Below are positions 34,858 to 44,170 of a DNA stretch of 64,000 nt, in pieces. Under the pieces are notes generated by a model. That model made no database searches. It worked only from the letters and a program-made list of their open reading frames with translations, and had not been told where the DNA came from. Within the stretch, counting starts at the first letter, position 1, and each line of letters begins with the position of its first letter. Both the position numbers and the translations under genes were made by a program. Source of the stretch: Halomonas aestuarii (GTDB taxonomy: Bacteria > Pseudomonadota > Gammaproteobacteria > Pseudomonadales > Halomonadaceae); assembly GCF_001886615.1 (NCBI RefSeq), contig NZ_CP018139.1:1612001-1676000 (forward strand), in the 5' to 3' direction.

Positions 34858-35294
34858 GCCGCCACACCACGCCGCTGCTGCTGTCCGCCGCCCTGCTGCT
34901 GGGCGCCGGCAGCGCCCAGGCCGCCCTGCCGACCCAGGCCACCCTCTACAAGAACCCGCAGTGCGCCTGTTGCGACGGCTATGCCCGACACCTCGAGGCG
35001 CTGGGCGTCGAGGTCAGCGTGGTCGATGACCGGCCGCTCGGCCGGGTCAAGCAGGCCACCGGCGTCCCCTACGGGCTCGGCTCCTGCCACACCGTCAAGA
35101 TGGGCGACTACGTGATCGAGGGTCACGTGCCGATGGCGGCCGTGGAGCGGCTGTTCGAGGAGCGCCCGGCGATCGACGGCATTGGCCTTTCGGGCATGCC
35201 CGTCGGCACCCCCGGCATGCCCGGCCCCCAGCGCTCGCCCTACGAGGTCTACCAGTTCACCGACCGCCAGGACGCGCCCTTCATGACGCTCTGA
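34854..35294 (+). CDS. DUF411 domain metal-binding protein (exported)
   Basis: A 146-aa DUF411 protein. The signal peptide ends about residue 24 (GAGSAQAAL). The family motif YKNPQCACCDGYARHLEALG has cysteines at 37, 39 and 40, with a further conserved Cys in GLGSCHTV and the block IEGHVPMAAVERLFEERP. DUF411 proteins occur with copper-resistance genes and are thought to bind metal in the periplasm. It ends the plus-strand copper unit and is followed by a strong terminator. Confidence 0.9.
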   Translation: MSRHTTPLLLSAALLLGAGSAQAALPTQATLYKNPQCACCDGYARHLEALGVEVSVVDDRPLGRVKQATGVPYGLGSCHTVKMGDYVIEGHVPMAAVERLFEERPAIDGIGLSGMPVGTPGMPGPQRSPYEVYQFTDRQDAPFMTL

Positions 35295-35314
35295 CGCGGT
35301 CGTTCACGCCCCCC

Positions 35315-35352
35315 AACGAACTCGCCCCGGCAACTGCCGGGGCGAGTTCGTT
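35315..35352. terminator. Strong terminator between DUF411 and carnitine operon
   Basis: A perfect 17-bp stem (35315-35331 with 35336-35352, starting AACGAACTCGCC) closes a four-base AACT loop. It stands between two convergent units and can serve both. Confidence 0.85.
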
Positions 35353-35371
35353 GTCGCTTTCACCAGGGGCC

Positions 35372-36592
35372 TCAGGCCTCGACGGTGAGCCGCCGCCGGC
35401 GCCGGGCGCGCTGGATCATGCGGTAGCGCGAGCGGATCTCGTCACGCTCCATGTAGCAGCCCTGCAGCCAGCGGTGGCCGGTGCTGCCCTCGAAGGCGTC
35501 CCGAGCATGCAGCAGGCGGCGATTGTCGAAGATCACGAGATCCCCGGGGCGATAGGTGAAGCGGATCGCGAAGGCCGGGTCGCGCAGCAGGCGTTGCAGG
35601 GTCATCAGCGCCTCATAGGCCGGCTCGACGTCCTCGAAGGCGGTCTGCAGGGGCCCGCGCAGGAAGTCGGCGATGCGCACCTCGAGCAGCTCGCCCCGGT
35701 CGTCCAGGCGGATCATCGGCTCGAACCAGACATAGTCGGTGGTCGTGGCGGTGTTGGCATAGCACCAGCGCACCCGGGTCAGGGTCGACCAGGCATCGGG
35801 GTGCGCCTCGCGCAGGGCCTCGGCCACGGCGAAGCCGTCTAGCATCACCGCCTGGCCGCCTTCCACGCTGTTCTCCAGGCAGTGCAGCATCTGCAGGCCG
35901 GGATGGTATTCCCGGGTCGGCAGGTCGACGTGGGGCGGCAGGGCCAGGGAGGTATAGGCGTTGGAGTCCGGATCGGGCTTGGCCCTGACGTCGAACAGCT
36001 CGCCGAAGTTGGTGGGGCGCACCGGCCCGATGCGGCGGGCGATGGCCTCCAGCGAGCCGGGCTCGGTCGGCAGGTCGCGCAGCCGCACCAGCCCCTTGCC
36101 GAGCCCGCTCGCAAGCGCCGGGGCGAGGATCGCCTCCTCGGCCTCGCTTCCGGGCTCGCTCTCGAGAAGGCCGGCGGCGGAGAGGGTGTCCGGGGCGGCC
36201 CCGGGGCCGCCTCGCCAGTGGGTCACCGGCACCAGCGGCGCCTCGGGGTCGTCGCGGTTGTCGTAGTCGTGGGCGCGCAGCCAGCCGGGATGGAAGCGCA
36301 GGCGACGATCCTCAGGGGCGAAGGTCACGCACAGTGCGCCGCTGTCGTCGACCTCGGCGACCTCGACCTCCGGCCAGGCCGGCAGGGTGGAGAGGTCCAG
36401 GATGCGCTCCCGGGTCGCCGGGTTGACGGTGGTGTCGTCGGCGGCGTTTTCGCGCAGCCAGATGCTGTGGAAGCGGCTGACCCGGCCGTCGCGCCAGCGC
36501 ACCCTGACCTGCCGGGGGGTGGCGCTGACCTCGGTGATGTCGACCTCGACCGGCCAGGCATCATAATCGGGAGTGAGCGGTAGCGTGGTCAT
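35372..36592 (-). CDS. Gamma-butyrobetaine dioxygenase-like Fe(II)/2-oxoglutarate enzyme
   Basis: A 406-aa TauD-fold oxygenase with the N-terminal domain seen in gamma-butyrobetaine hydroxylases (VRVRWRDGRVSRFHSIWLRENA). The iron ligands are His and Asp in LPPHVDLPTREYHPG and His in RRLLHARDAF; the 2-oxoglutarate Arg lies in TGHRWLQGCYMERD. It would hydroxylate gamma-butyrobetaine to L-carnitine. The next genes oxidise and cleave carnitine, which strongly supports the assignment. It is the last gene of the operon. Confidence 0.9.
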   Translation of the reverse strand: MTTLPLTPDYDAWPVEVDITEVSATPRQVRVRWRDGRVSRFHSIWLRENAADDTTVNPATRERILDLSTLPAWPEVEVAEVDDSGALCVTFAPEDRRLRFHPGWLRAHDYDNRDDPEAPLVPVTHWRGGPGAAPDTLSAAGLLESEPGSEAEEAILAPALASGLGKGLVRLRDLPTEPGSLEAIARRIGPVRPTNFGELFDVRAKPDPDSNAYTSLALPPHVDLPTREYHPGLQMLHCLENSVEGGQAVMLDGFAVAEALREAHPDAWSTLTRVRWCYANTATTTDYVWFEPMIRLDDRGELLEVRIADFLRGPLQTAFEDVEPAYEALMTLQRLLRDPAFAIRFTYRPGDLVIFDNRRLLHARDAFEGSTGHRWLQGCYMERDEIRSRYRMIQRARRRRRLTVEA

Positions 36593-36689
36593 GCCATGGG
36601 CTCCTGGTGGAATGGAGAAGCGGTCCAGGGCCGGCCCGCGCCATCGATGCCGCGGGCCGGGCGTCGCGATCCGGCGTGGCGGGGTCGCG

Positions 36690-37154
36690 CTATCCGCGCC
36701 GGGGAGGCAGGCCGATACGCCGGCCGGCGGCCTCTGGCCAGGCCCCGGCCTCGGCGGCCGGCAGGGCTGCGATGGCGGGCTCGATGGCCGACGGGAAGGG
36801 CGCCGGGCGCCCCGTGTCGCTGTCGATCCCCATCAGCATCTGCTCGCTGGTCGCCAGCAGGTTCCCCTCGAGGTCACGCATCTCGAAGAAGACATGCAGG
36901 CGCTTGGCATCGCGGTCCAGCAACGTCACCTCGACGCGAAGCGGCTGGCCCTCGTGGGCTTCGCGCCGGTAGCCGAGGTGGGTCTCGAGGGTGTAGAGGG
37001 TATAGCCATGGCGCGCCCGGCCGGCCTCGTCGAGGCCGATGCGCTCCATCAGCGCCTCCACGCCCAGGGAGAAGACCCGGGCGTACTCGGCGTCGTTCAT
37101 GTGGCCGTTGTAGTCGACCCATTCCGGGGCGACGCGGGTCTCGAGCAGGGCCAT
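36690..37154 (-). CDS. Betainyl-CoA thioesterase-like hot-dog protein
   Basis: A 154-aa acyl-CoA thioesterase with the 4HBT hot-dog motif VAPEWVDYNGHMNDAEYARVF (Asp-Tyr-Asn-Gly-His). In carnitine degradation the partner thioesterase (CdhB) hydrolyses betainyl-CoA to glycine betaine and CoA. The start overlaps the carnitine dehydrogenase stop by one base. In some bacteria this domain is fused to the dehydrogenase; here it is separate. Identity rests on operon position plus family. Confidence 0.86.
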   Translation of the reverse strand: MALLETRVAPEWVDYNGHMNDAEYARVFSLGVEALMERIGLDEAGRARHGYTLYTLETHLGYRREAHEGQPLRVEVTLLDRDAKRLHVFFEMRDLEGNLLATSEQMLMGIDSDTGRPAPFPSAIEPAIAALPAAEAGAWPEAAGRRIGLPPRRG

Positions 37155-38110
37155 CAGATGCGCCCCTCCAGGCCCTCGGCCTCGGGCCAGTACTTCTGCA
37201 CCAGGTCGAGCAGCTCGACGAGGAAGTCGTCGCGGCGGCGATCGAGTTCGGCGACCGGACGGTCGGCGGCCTGGTACTCGCAGCCCTCGACCACCTTGTC
37301 GATGAGCTCATCGGTGAGCTCGGGGGCTTCCAGTTTCGTCCAGGGCAGCTTCAGCGCCGGGCCGAACTGCTCGAGCATGTGGCGCATGCCCTGCTCGCCG
37401 CCGGCCAGGTGGAAGGTCAGGAAGGTGCCCATCAGCGACCAGCGCAGGCCGCAGCCGTAGACCACCGCGGCATCGATCTCCTCGGTGGTGGCCACGCCGT
37501 CGTTGACCAGATGCAGCGCCTCGCGCCACAGCGCCTCCATCAGGCGGTCGGCGATATGCCCCTCGATCTCGCGACGCACCACCAGCGGGCGCATCGCCAG
37601 GGCCTGGTAGAGGGCCTGGGCGGTCTCGGTATGGGCGGCCTCGGTGGCATCGCCGCCGACCAGCTCGACCAGCGGCAGCAGGTAGACCGGGTTGAAGGGG
37701 TGGGCGACGATCACCCGCCCTGGCGCCCGGGTGCAGTCCCGCTGCAGGTCGCTTGGCTTGAAGCCCGAGGTGGAGGAGCCGATGATCGTGCCGGGCGCGG
37801 CCGCGGCGTCCAGGGCGGCGAGGATCTCCTGCTTGAGCGGCAGGCGCTCGGGGACGTTCTCCTGGATCAGGTCGGCGCCCTCGACGGCGGCCTCCAGGCT
37901 CGCGACGAAGCGCAGCCGGTCGGGGCTCGCGCCCTCGGCCAGGCCCAGCCGCTCGAGGGAGCCCCAGGCGTTGTCGACGAAGGCGCGGGTGCGCGCGGAG
38001 GCCCCGGGGGCCGGGTCGAAGGCGACCACGTCCCAGCCGCGGGCCAGGGCCCGGGCGATCCAGCCGTTACCGATGACGCCGGTGCCGATGACGGTCAGCT
38101 GCTGGCTCAT
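37154..38110 (-). CDS. lcdH: L-carnitine 3-dehydrogenase
   Basis: A 318-aa NAD-dependent dehydrogenase of the 3-hydroxyacyl-CoA dehydrogenase superfamily. It has the Rossmann motif [19 protein letters not shown], the catalytic-His block [21 protein letters not shown] and the later [11 protein letters not shown]-carnitine dehydrogenases have this organisation and length. It converts L-carnitine to 3-dehydrocarnitine, the substrate of the BKACE enzyme encoded just upstream (4-bp overlap). Confidence 0.92.
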   Translation of the reverse strand: MSQQLTVIGTGVIGNGWIARALARGWDVVAFDPAPGASARTRAFVDNAWGSLERLGLAEGASPDRLRFVASLEAAVEGADLIQENVPERLPLKQEILAALDAAAAPGTIIGSSTSGFKPSDLQRDCTRAPGRVIVAHPFNPVYLLPLVELVGGDATEAAHTETAQALYQALAMRPLVVRREIEGHIADRLMEALWREALHLVNDGVATTEEIDAAVVYGCGLRWSLMGTFLTFHLAGGEQGMRHMLEQFGPALKLPWTKLEAPELTDELIDKVVEGCEYQAADRPVAELDRRRDDFLVELLDLVQKYWPEAEGLEGRI

Positions 38111-39018
38111 GCCTCACCTCCGGTGACGATCTGGCCGGCCTTGGGGTCGCGCAGCCCCAGGTACGCGCGGGTCTCGGCGGGGGTCATGATGCGCCCGCCG
38201 AGATTCTCGATGAGGGTGCCGGCCTTCTCGACCAGGCCGCCGTTGGTGGCGAGCACGCCCTTCTCGAGGTAGAGGTTGTCCTCCAGGCCGACCCGGGCGT
38301 GGCCGCCGAGCAGCATCGCCTGGGCGACCATGGGCATCTGGTGGCGACCGATGCCGAAGGCGGCCCAGTTGGCGTTCTCCGGCAGCTTGTTGCGCATGGC
38401 CAGCATGGTCTCGGTGTCGGCCTCGGCGCCCCAGGGGATGCCCAGGCAGAGCTGGTAGAGGGGGTCGCCGTCGAGCAGGCCTTCCTGCTGCAGCTGGCGG
38501 GCGAACCAGACGTGGCCCAGGTCGAAGCACTCGAGCTCGGGCTTCACGCCGGCAGCCTGTACCAGGCGGGCGTGCTCGCGCAGCCAGTCGGCGGTGTTGA
38601 CGTAGACCATGTCGCCGAAGTTGAGGCTGCCGCAGTCCAGGGTGCAGAGCTCGGGCAGGAGCTCGCCCACCGGGGCATGGCGCTCGGCCGGGGTCTGGAT
38701 GTCGGTGCCCGGGCCGCCGCGGGTCGGGTCCTCGGCGTCGGGGATCCAGTCGCCGCCGCCGCCGGCGGTGATGTTCATGACGATGTCGACGTCGGCCTCG
38801 CGCACGCGCTCCATCACCTCGCGGAAGTGCTCGGTGGAGTGGCTGATGCCGCCGGTCTCGGGGTCGCGCACGTGGATGTGGGCGACGCTGGCGCCGGCGC
38901 GGGCGGCCTCGATGCAGTTGTCGGCGATCTGCTGCGGCGTGACCGGGACATGGGGGTTCTTGCCGGCGGTGTCGCCGGCGCCGGTGACGGCGCAGGTCAG
39001 GATGAGGTTGCGGTTCAT
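38107..39018 (-). CDS. BKACE beta-keto acid cleavage enzyme (3-dehydrocarnitine:acetyl-CoA trimethylamine transferase)
   Basis: A 303-aa TIM-barrel enzyme of the beta-keto acid cleavage (former DUF849) family. The motifs [36 protein letters not shown] (zinc His-x-His), a later [11 protein letters not shown] and the proton-relay Arg region are present. In carnitine use, it condenses 3-dehydrocarnitine with acetyl-CoA to betainyl-CoA and acetoacetate. Start 39018 with GGAGG. It is the first gene of the operon and lies behind paired GTCGCTTTG sites. Confidence 0.92.
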   Translation of the reverse strand: MNRNLILTCAVTGAGDTAGKNPHVPVTPQQIADNCIEAARAGASVAHIHVRDPETGGISHSTEHFREVMERVREADVDIVMNITAGGGGDWIPDAEDPTRGGPGTDIQTPAERHAPVGELLPELCTLDCGSLNFGDMVYVNTADWLREHARLVQAAGVKPELECFDLGHVWFARQLQQEGLLDGDPLYQLCLGIPWGAEADTETMLAMRNKLPENANWAAFGIGRHQMPMVAQAMLLGGHARVGLEDNLYLEKGVLATNGGLVEKAGTLIENLGGRIMTPAETRAYLGLRDPKAGQIVTGGEA

Positions 39019-39085
39019 TATCGACCTCCAGGGTTCTGGGCTAGGAATGGCAACAGTGTGGGGGCATCCCGCCCGCTTGATTCGA

Positions 39086-39120
39086 CGCAAAGCGACCCTC
39101 AATACACACAAAGCGACATT
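39086..39120 (-). promoter_or_regulatory. Paired activator sites upstream of the carnitine operon
   Basis: AAAGCGAC occurs twice (39089-39096 and 39110-39117), 21 bp apart, i.e. two helical turns and the same orientation. Flanking bases match too (CGCAAAGCGACC/CACAAAGCGACA). This spacing fits an AraC/GlxA-type activator such as CdhR. No such gene is present here, so the regulator would act from elsewhere. Confidence 0.5.
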
Positions 39121-39298
39121 TCCGCCCCAAAATTCCCCGTTCGCCACGGAGCGGCGCCCCAAACTCGGCAGCTCACGCGCCCTCCCGTAGAATGGGCAGC
39201 GTCGCGACGGCGCGAGGGCGAACGACGATTCCCGCGGATCGCGGGCGGCCCAGCCCCGGCCATTCCCGACACCGAGCCACATCACCACGGAGCGCCGC

Positions 39299-40096
39299 AT
39301 GGCAGCACGGAAAGGCCCCAAGTCCTACGTCGTCTGGGTCGGGCGACAGACCGGCATCTTCAGCACCTGGGACGAGTGCAGTCGCCAGGTGAAGGGCTAT
39401 CCCAAGGCCCGCTACAAGTCCTTCCCCTCCCGCGAGGAGGCCGAGGCCGCCTTCGCCAAGGGGCCGGGCGGCGCCGCCCCGGCGCGCAAGCCCCGGACGG
39501 CGAGCGCGACCGGCACCAAGCCCGCGGCCTCACGCCGCCCCAAGGCGATGCCGGCCCAGGACGCGACGGACCAGCGCTTCGATATCGAGATCTACTGCGA
39601 CGGGGCCTGTGAGCCCAACCCCGGCGATGCCGGCTCGGGCATGGTGGTCTACCGTGAGGGAGTCCTCGCCGAGCTGTGGTACGGGCTGCATACCCCCCGG
39701 GGAACCAACAACACCGCCGAGCTGAACGCCTTCCTGCAGGCGCTGCAGGTCGCCAGGAAGGAGGTCGCGCAGGGCGCGTCCGTTCGCATCCACTGCGACT
39801 CCACCTACACCATCAACGCCATCACCAAGTGGGCCGGCGGGTGGAAGAAACGCGGCTGGAAGAAGGCCGATGGCGAGCCGATCAAGAACCCGGAGATCAT
39901 CCAGCCCACCCATGCGCTCTACGAGAGCCTCAAGTCGGCGATCACCATCGCCCACGTCAAGGGCCACGCCGGGGTCGAGGGCAATGAGCTCGCCGACCGG
40001 ATGGCCATGTACGGCGCCGACCAGCGGGAGGGCGAGTTCACGCTCTACCGGGGCAGCTACCGCGTGGCCGAGGTCCTCAAGCTCAAGCGGGGCTGA
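39299..40096 (+). CDS. rnhA: Ribonuclease HI with N-terminal hybrid-binding domain
   Basis: A 265-aa RNase H type 1 with the architecture of eukaryotic RNase H1. An N-terminal RNA/DNA hybrid-binding domain (residues ~8-52: [20 protein letters not shown]) is joined by a basic, Ala/Pro-rich linker (~53-90) to the catalytic domain. Active-site acids are in [27 protein letters not shown] and ELADRMAM. It removes RNA from RNA/DNA hybrids. It is a single gene divergent from the carnitine operon. It probably differs from a housekeeping short rnhA elsewhere on the chromosome. Confidence 0.92.
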   Translation: MAARKGPKSYVVWVGRQTGIFSTWDECSRQVKGYPKARYKSFPSREEAEAAFAKGPGGAAPARKPRTASATGTKPAASRRPKAMPAQDATDQRFDIEIYCDGACEPNPGDAGSGMVVYREGVLAELWYGLHTPRGTNNTAELNAFLQALQVARKEVAQGASVRIHCDSTYTINAITKWAGGWKKRGWKKADGEPIKNPEIIQPTHALYESLKSAITIAHVKGHAGVEGNELADRMAMYGADQREGEFTLYRGSYRVAEVLKLKRG

Positions 40097-40133
40097 GCAT
40101 GTCTCGCCAGCGGCGGCGAGACGGCCAACGACA

Positions 40134-41534
40134 TCAGGGAGAGGGGGGCATGCCGAGACATGCCAGGGCGTTGCCCAGCTCGTGCTCGATGGCGCGCCCG
40201 ATGGACAGCAGCCTGGCATCCTGATCGGGCCCGGCCAGCACCTGCAGCCCCACCGGCATTCCGGCCGCATCCTTGCCCACCGGAAGTGACAGGGCGCACA
40301 GGCCCATGAAGTTACCCACCACCGTGTTGCGCAGGGCCTGCATGTTGGCGCGCGCATAGGCGCCCTCGGGCTCGAGGCTCTCGAGGGTGGGCGGCGTAAT
40401 CGTCACCGTCGGGGTCAGCATGGCGTCGACACCGGCCAGGCGAGCGGCGGCGCTGGCCGACAGGGAGTCGATGACGCCACGCCGGCGCACGTATTCCCAC
40501 CCGGGAATGGCATCGGCGGCGCTGACACGAGCCGCCACGTTGGGATCCAGCCGGGCGATCGCCTCGGGGAGCTCGGTGTTGAGGAAGGCCGCCAGTTCGA
40601 TGGCCGCCAGCCCGCCCTGCTGGAACAGCTCGAACACCTCGTCAGTGCGCGGCAGCTCCAGGGAAACGATGCGCGCTCCTGCGGCTTCGAGCCGCCGGAT
40701 CGCCATCTGCACGGCCTCGGCAATGCCCGGACTGCAGTCCTCCCAGAAATAGGCCTCCGGCACCCCGAGGGTCAGGTCGGCCAGGTCCGGGACGGCGGGC
40801 ACGCCGGCATGACCCGGCGCCAGGAAAGGCTCCAGTGCCTGGAAGGCGAAGGCCAGGTCATCGACGCTGCGGGCCAGCAGCCCCGGGGTGTCGAGGGTAG
40901 GAGAGAGCGGCACGATCTGCGCCGTGGACCAGCGCCCGGCGGTCGTCTTGAGCCCCGCCACGCCGGTCATCGACGCGGGAACGCGCACCGACCCCGCCGT
41001 GTCACTGCCCAGTGCCAGGCTGGCGGTGCCACCGACCAGCGAGACGCCGGCGCCGGCGCTGGACCCGCCGGGCGTACGATGGTGGCTGGCGTCCCAGGGG
41101 TTGCGTGGGGTGCCCCAGTGCGCATTGGTGCCCAGGCCACCGAAGGCGAACTCCACCGTGTGCGTCTTGCCCATCACGCTGGGCAATTGGCGCAGCAGCG
41201 CCGAAACCATCGGACCGGGCGCTTCCCACTCGCGGGGCAGGCGCTGGGGAGAGCCGGCATAGGTGGGCAGGCCCGGTACCGCGTAGAGGTCCTTGATCGA
41301 CACGGGCACGCCCATCAGCGGCCCGGTATCGCCACCGCTGTCTAGGACGGCATCGGTGGCCCGGGCCACCCTCAGGGCGGCATCGCCATTCCAGGTCAGG
41401 TAGGCATGGTCATGGGCACCACGACGGGCATGCTGCTCCATGGCGGCCTCGACCAGTTCGACGGCACTCAGCGAGCCGGCGCGCAGCCTCGCGTGCTGTT
41501 CGCTCAGGGGAAGGAGGATCGGGGAATGCGGCAT
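40134..41534 (-). CDS. Amidase-signature family amidase
   Basis: A 466-aa amidase of the Ser-Ser-Lys signature family. The first Lys is in GVPVSIKDLYAV. The glycine-rich signature HRTPGGSSAGAGVSLVGGTA contains the cis-Ser, and SDTAGSVRVPASM holds the nucleophile Ser. The ATG at 41534 follows AGAGGT. It is last in the minus-strand operon with an M20 amidohydrolase, a TRAP transporter and asparaginase. It probably hydrolyses an amide released by, or related to, the M20 reaction. The substrate is not predictable from sequence. Confidence 0.9.
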   Translation of the reverse strand: MPHSPILLPLSEQHARLRAGSLSAVELVEAAMEQHARRGAHDHAYLTWNGDAALRVARATDAVLDSGGDTGPLMGVPVSIKDLYAVPGLPTYAGSPQRLPREWEAPGPMVSALLRQLPSVMGKTHTVEFAFGGLGTNAHWGTPRNPWDASHHRTPGGSSAGAGVSLVGGTASLALGSDTAGSVRVPASMTGVAGLKTTAGRWSTAQIVPLSPTLDTPGLLARSVDDLAFAFQALEPFLAPGHAGVPAVPDLADLTLGVPEAYFWEDCSPGIAEAVQMAIRRLEAAGARIVSLELPRTDEVFELFQQGGLAAIELAAFLNTELPEAIARLDPNVAARVSAADAIPGWEYVRRRGVIDSLSASAAARLAGVDAMLTPTVTITPPTLESLEPEGAYARANMQALRNTVVGNFMGLCALSLPVGKDAAGMPVGLQVLAGPDQDARLLSIGRAIEHELGNALACLGMPPSP

Positions 41535-41586
41535 GGCTGGGACCTCTGGATCGTTGTGGAGAATGCCTGCCGCCTCGGCGGCACTG

Positions 41587-42840
41587 TCAGGCCAGGAGTC
41601 GCGAGGCTGCCTCGGCCAGTGCACGGACAGCCACCTCGGCGTCCTCGCGCTCGATATGCTCGTCGGGGTGGTGGCTGATCCCGGCGCGACAGGGCGTGAA
41701 CAGCATGGCGGTGGGACAGACGTGGGCGAGGTGTATCGCATCGTGGAAGGCCCCCGAGACCAGTTCCGGGACCTCGGGACAGACGCTGCCCGCGCTCTCG
41801 CGGAGCACTTCCAGCAGGCTGTCGGGAAAGGCCACCGGCGCTACCCGCGAGGTGACCGTCAGGTGGGCGTCGCAGCCGCTCCACTGGCGTCGGGCCAGGG
41901 CATGGAACCGGGCATCGAGGTCATCCAGCACGGCCTGTCGAGGATGGCGCAGATCGATGGTGAAGGTGGCCCGCTGCGCGATGGTGTTGACGGCATCGGG
42001 CCAGAGGGAAAAGGTGCCGATGGTGAAACGCAGGTCGTCGTCCTGCCCACTTGTCGCCGCTTTCAGCGCCGTCACCAGCTCATGGGCACCATCGAAGGCG
42101 TCACGGCGCGCCTGCCGCGGCGTGGTGCCGGCATGATTGGCCATCCCTTCCACCTCGATGCGATACCAGTTGACTCCCTGGATGCCGCTCACGATCCCCA
42201 CGGGTTTGCCCAACTGTTCGAGTATCGGCCCCTGCTCGATGTGAAGCTCGAGAAAGGCGTGCGGTTCAAAGGGGGCCGGACGGTACTCGAGCCCCTTGTC
42301 CTCGAGCAGGGTCAGGCATTCCTGGAGGGCATCACCGAAGCGCACGCCGTCGCCGTCCAGGGCGGCCAAGATATCCTCATATTCCCGCTGCCCGGCGAAC
42401 CAGGAAGATCCCGAGGCACCCGGCGCAAAGCGCGCGCCCTCCTCGTTCGTCCAGGCAACCACCTCCAGCGGGCGGCGGTGGGCGATGCCCCGCTCGCTCA
42501 GCGTCCTGAGTATGGACAGCCCTGCCACGACGCCCAGGGCGCCGTCATGGGCCCCCGCCCGGGGCTGGCTGTCCATGTGGCTACCGATCAACAGCGGAGC
42601 GAGGGAGGCATCCTGCCCTTCGCGACGCAGGAAGAGATTGCCCAGGGCATCGTAGTGGACCCGACATCCCAGCGCGGCTCCCTGCTCGGCCAGCCACAGC
42701 CGGGCACGATTGTCCGCTTCATCCAGGGCCAGGCGGCGAATCCCCCTCGGCTCGAGGGCACCGATGGACGCCAGCGACTGGACATCATCCCAGAGGCGCT
42801 GCCCGTCCAGCGCTTCATGGAGATGCGCTATCTGTGTCAT
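41587..42840 (-). CDS. M20 amidohydrolase (N-carbamoyl-L-amino acid hydrolase / allantoate amidohydrolase type)
   Basis: A 417-aa dinuclear metallo-amidohydrolase of the hydantoinase/carbamoylase (HyuC/AllC) type. Metal and catalytic motifs are IGSHMDSQPRAGAHDGALGV, WTNEEGARFAPG, ELHIEQGPILE and the C-terminal GAFHDAIHLA. Substrates of this group are N-carbamoyl amino acids, allantoate or ureidoglycine. The start is 9 bp after the TRAP large permease. With the amidase and asparaginase it points to uptake and breakdown of a nitrogen-rich ureido or amide compound. Confidence 0.9.
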   Translation of the reverse strand: MTQIAHLHEALDGQRLWDDVQSLASIGALEPRGIRRLALDEADNRARLWLAEQGAALGCRVHYDALGNLFLRREGQDASLAPLLIGSHMDSQPRAGAHDGALGVVAGLSILRTLSERGIAHRRPLEVVAWTNEEGARFAPGASGSSWFAGQREYEDILAALDGDGVRFGDALQECLTLLEDKGLEYRPAPFEPHAFLELHIEQGPILEQLGKPVGIVSGIQGVNWYRIEVEGMANHAGTTPRQARRDAFDGAHELVTALKAATSGQDDDLRFTIGTFSLWPDAVNTIAQRATFTIDLRHPRQAVLDDLDARFHALARRQWSGCDAHLTVTSRVAPVAFPDSLLEVLRESAGSVCPEVPELVSGAFHDAIHLAHVCPTAMLFTPCRAGISHHPDEHIEREDAEVAVRALAEAASRLLA

Positions 42841-42849
42841 GACGCCTCC

Positions 42850-44127
42850 TCAGCGGTAGATCAGGTCAGGCAGAACGGTGCTGAACCAGGGAACGTAGGT
42901 AATGATGATCAGCGACAGCAGCATCAGGCCGATCAAGGGCAGACAGGCCTTGAACACTTCCGGCAATGTCATCTTGGAGATGGCCATCGCCACGAAGAGG
43001 TTGAGCCCCACCGGAGGAGTGATCATGCCGACCGAGAAGTTGATCAGCGTGATGACGCCGAAGTGGGTGGGATCCACGCCCACCTGGGCGGCAATGGGCT
43101 GCAGCAGCGGTGAAAGCACGATGATCGCCGAGGCACTGTCGAGGAAGAATCCGGCAATGATCATGACCACGTTGAACAGGGCCATGACCTGGATGGGATC
43201 CTCGGTCCAGGAGAGCACCTCACCCGCCAGCTGCGTCGGGGCCCCGGTGATGGCCAGCAGCCACGAGAACGCCGAGGCCCCGGCGGTGATCAACAGCAGG
43301 GTGGCGGACATCAGGCCGGCACTGTTCAGCGTGCTGAGCAGGTTGCGGAGGTGGATCTTGCGATAGACCACCATGCCGACGAACAGCCCATACATGCAGG
43401 CGACCGCGGCCGACTCGGTGGGCGTGAACACCCCGCTGTAGATCCCGCCCAGCAGGATGAAGGGTAATCCCAGCCCCCAGGCCGCCGCCTTGAAGGCCGC
43501 ACCGATCTCGCGCAGCGACGGGAAGGAAGCGCGGCCGTACCCCTTGAAGTAGGCATAGACGATACAGTAGGCGATCAGGATCGAGGCGATCAGCAGCGCA
43601 GGCAACAGGCCTGCCGCGAAGAGGCGACCCACCGAGGTCCCGGTGACCGAGCCATAGATGATCAGGGCAATGCTGGGCGGCACGATGGGCCCCAGGGTCC
43701 CGGCCGTGGCGATCACCCCGATGGCGAAGCGCTTGTCGTAGCCGGCCGCCACCAGGGCGGGAAACATGATGCTGCCGATGGCCACTACCGTGGCGGGACT
43801 CGAGCCCGAGATGGAGCCGAAGAACAGGCAGGACAGGACCGTCGCCGCCGCCAGGCCGCCAGGCACCCAGCCGACCAGCGCCTTGGCGAGGTTGATCAGG
43901 CGATCCGACAGCCCACCGATGCGCATCAGCTCGGCCGCCAGGATGAAGAAGGGAATCGCCATCAGCGAGAAGTTGTTCATGCCCGAGAACATGCGCATCG
44001 GCACGATGATCGGGTCGGTGCTGCCGAAGAACTGGATGGCCAGAATCACGGAAAAGGCCAGTGCCGCAAAGATCGGCAGCCCCAGCAGCAGCACCGCGAA
44101 GAAGATGGGCAACAGGGCCGTAATCAT
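42850..44127 (-). CDS. dctM: TRAP transporter large permease DctM (second system)
   Basis: A 425-aa large TRAP permease with about 12 TM helices. The family segments FFILAAELMRIGG, SGSSPATVVAIGSIMFPALV, GPIVPPSIALIIYGSVTGTS and GMITPPVGLNLFVA are present. It is a separate paralogue from the one at the left edge, and the two differ clearly in sequence. It follows the small subunit by 43 bp and precedes the M20 hydrolase by 9 bp. Na+-driven uptake of the substrate handled by the operon enzymes is inferred. Confidence 0.93.
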   Translation of the reverse strand: MITALLPIFFAVLLLGLPIFAALAFSVILAIQFFGSTDPIIVPMRMFSGMNNFSLMAIPFFILAAELMRIGGLSDRLINLAKALVGWVPGGLAAATVLSCLFFGSISGSSPATVVAIGSIMFPALVAAGYDKRFAIGVIATAGTLGPIVPPSIALIIYGSVTGTSVGRLFAAGLLPALLIASILIAYCIVYAYFKGYGRASFPSLREIGAAFKAAAWGLGLPFILLGGIYSGVFTPTESAAVACMYGLFVGMVVYRKIHLRNLLSTLNSAGLMSATLLLITAGASAFSWLLAITGAPTQLAGEVLSWTEDPIQVMALFNVVMIIAGFFLDSASAIIVLSPLLQPIAAQVGVDPTHFGVITLINFSVGMITPPVGLNLFVAMAISKMTLPEVFKACLPLIGLMLLSLIIITYVPWFSTVLPDLIYR

Positions 44128-44170
44128 GGAAATTCCTCGAGGTTGTCGCGTGGCGTGTCGGGACAGCCAC

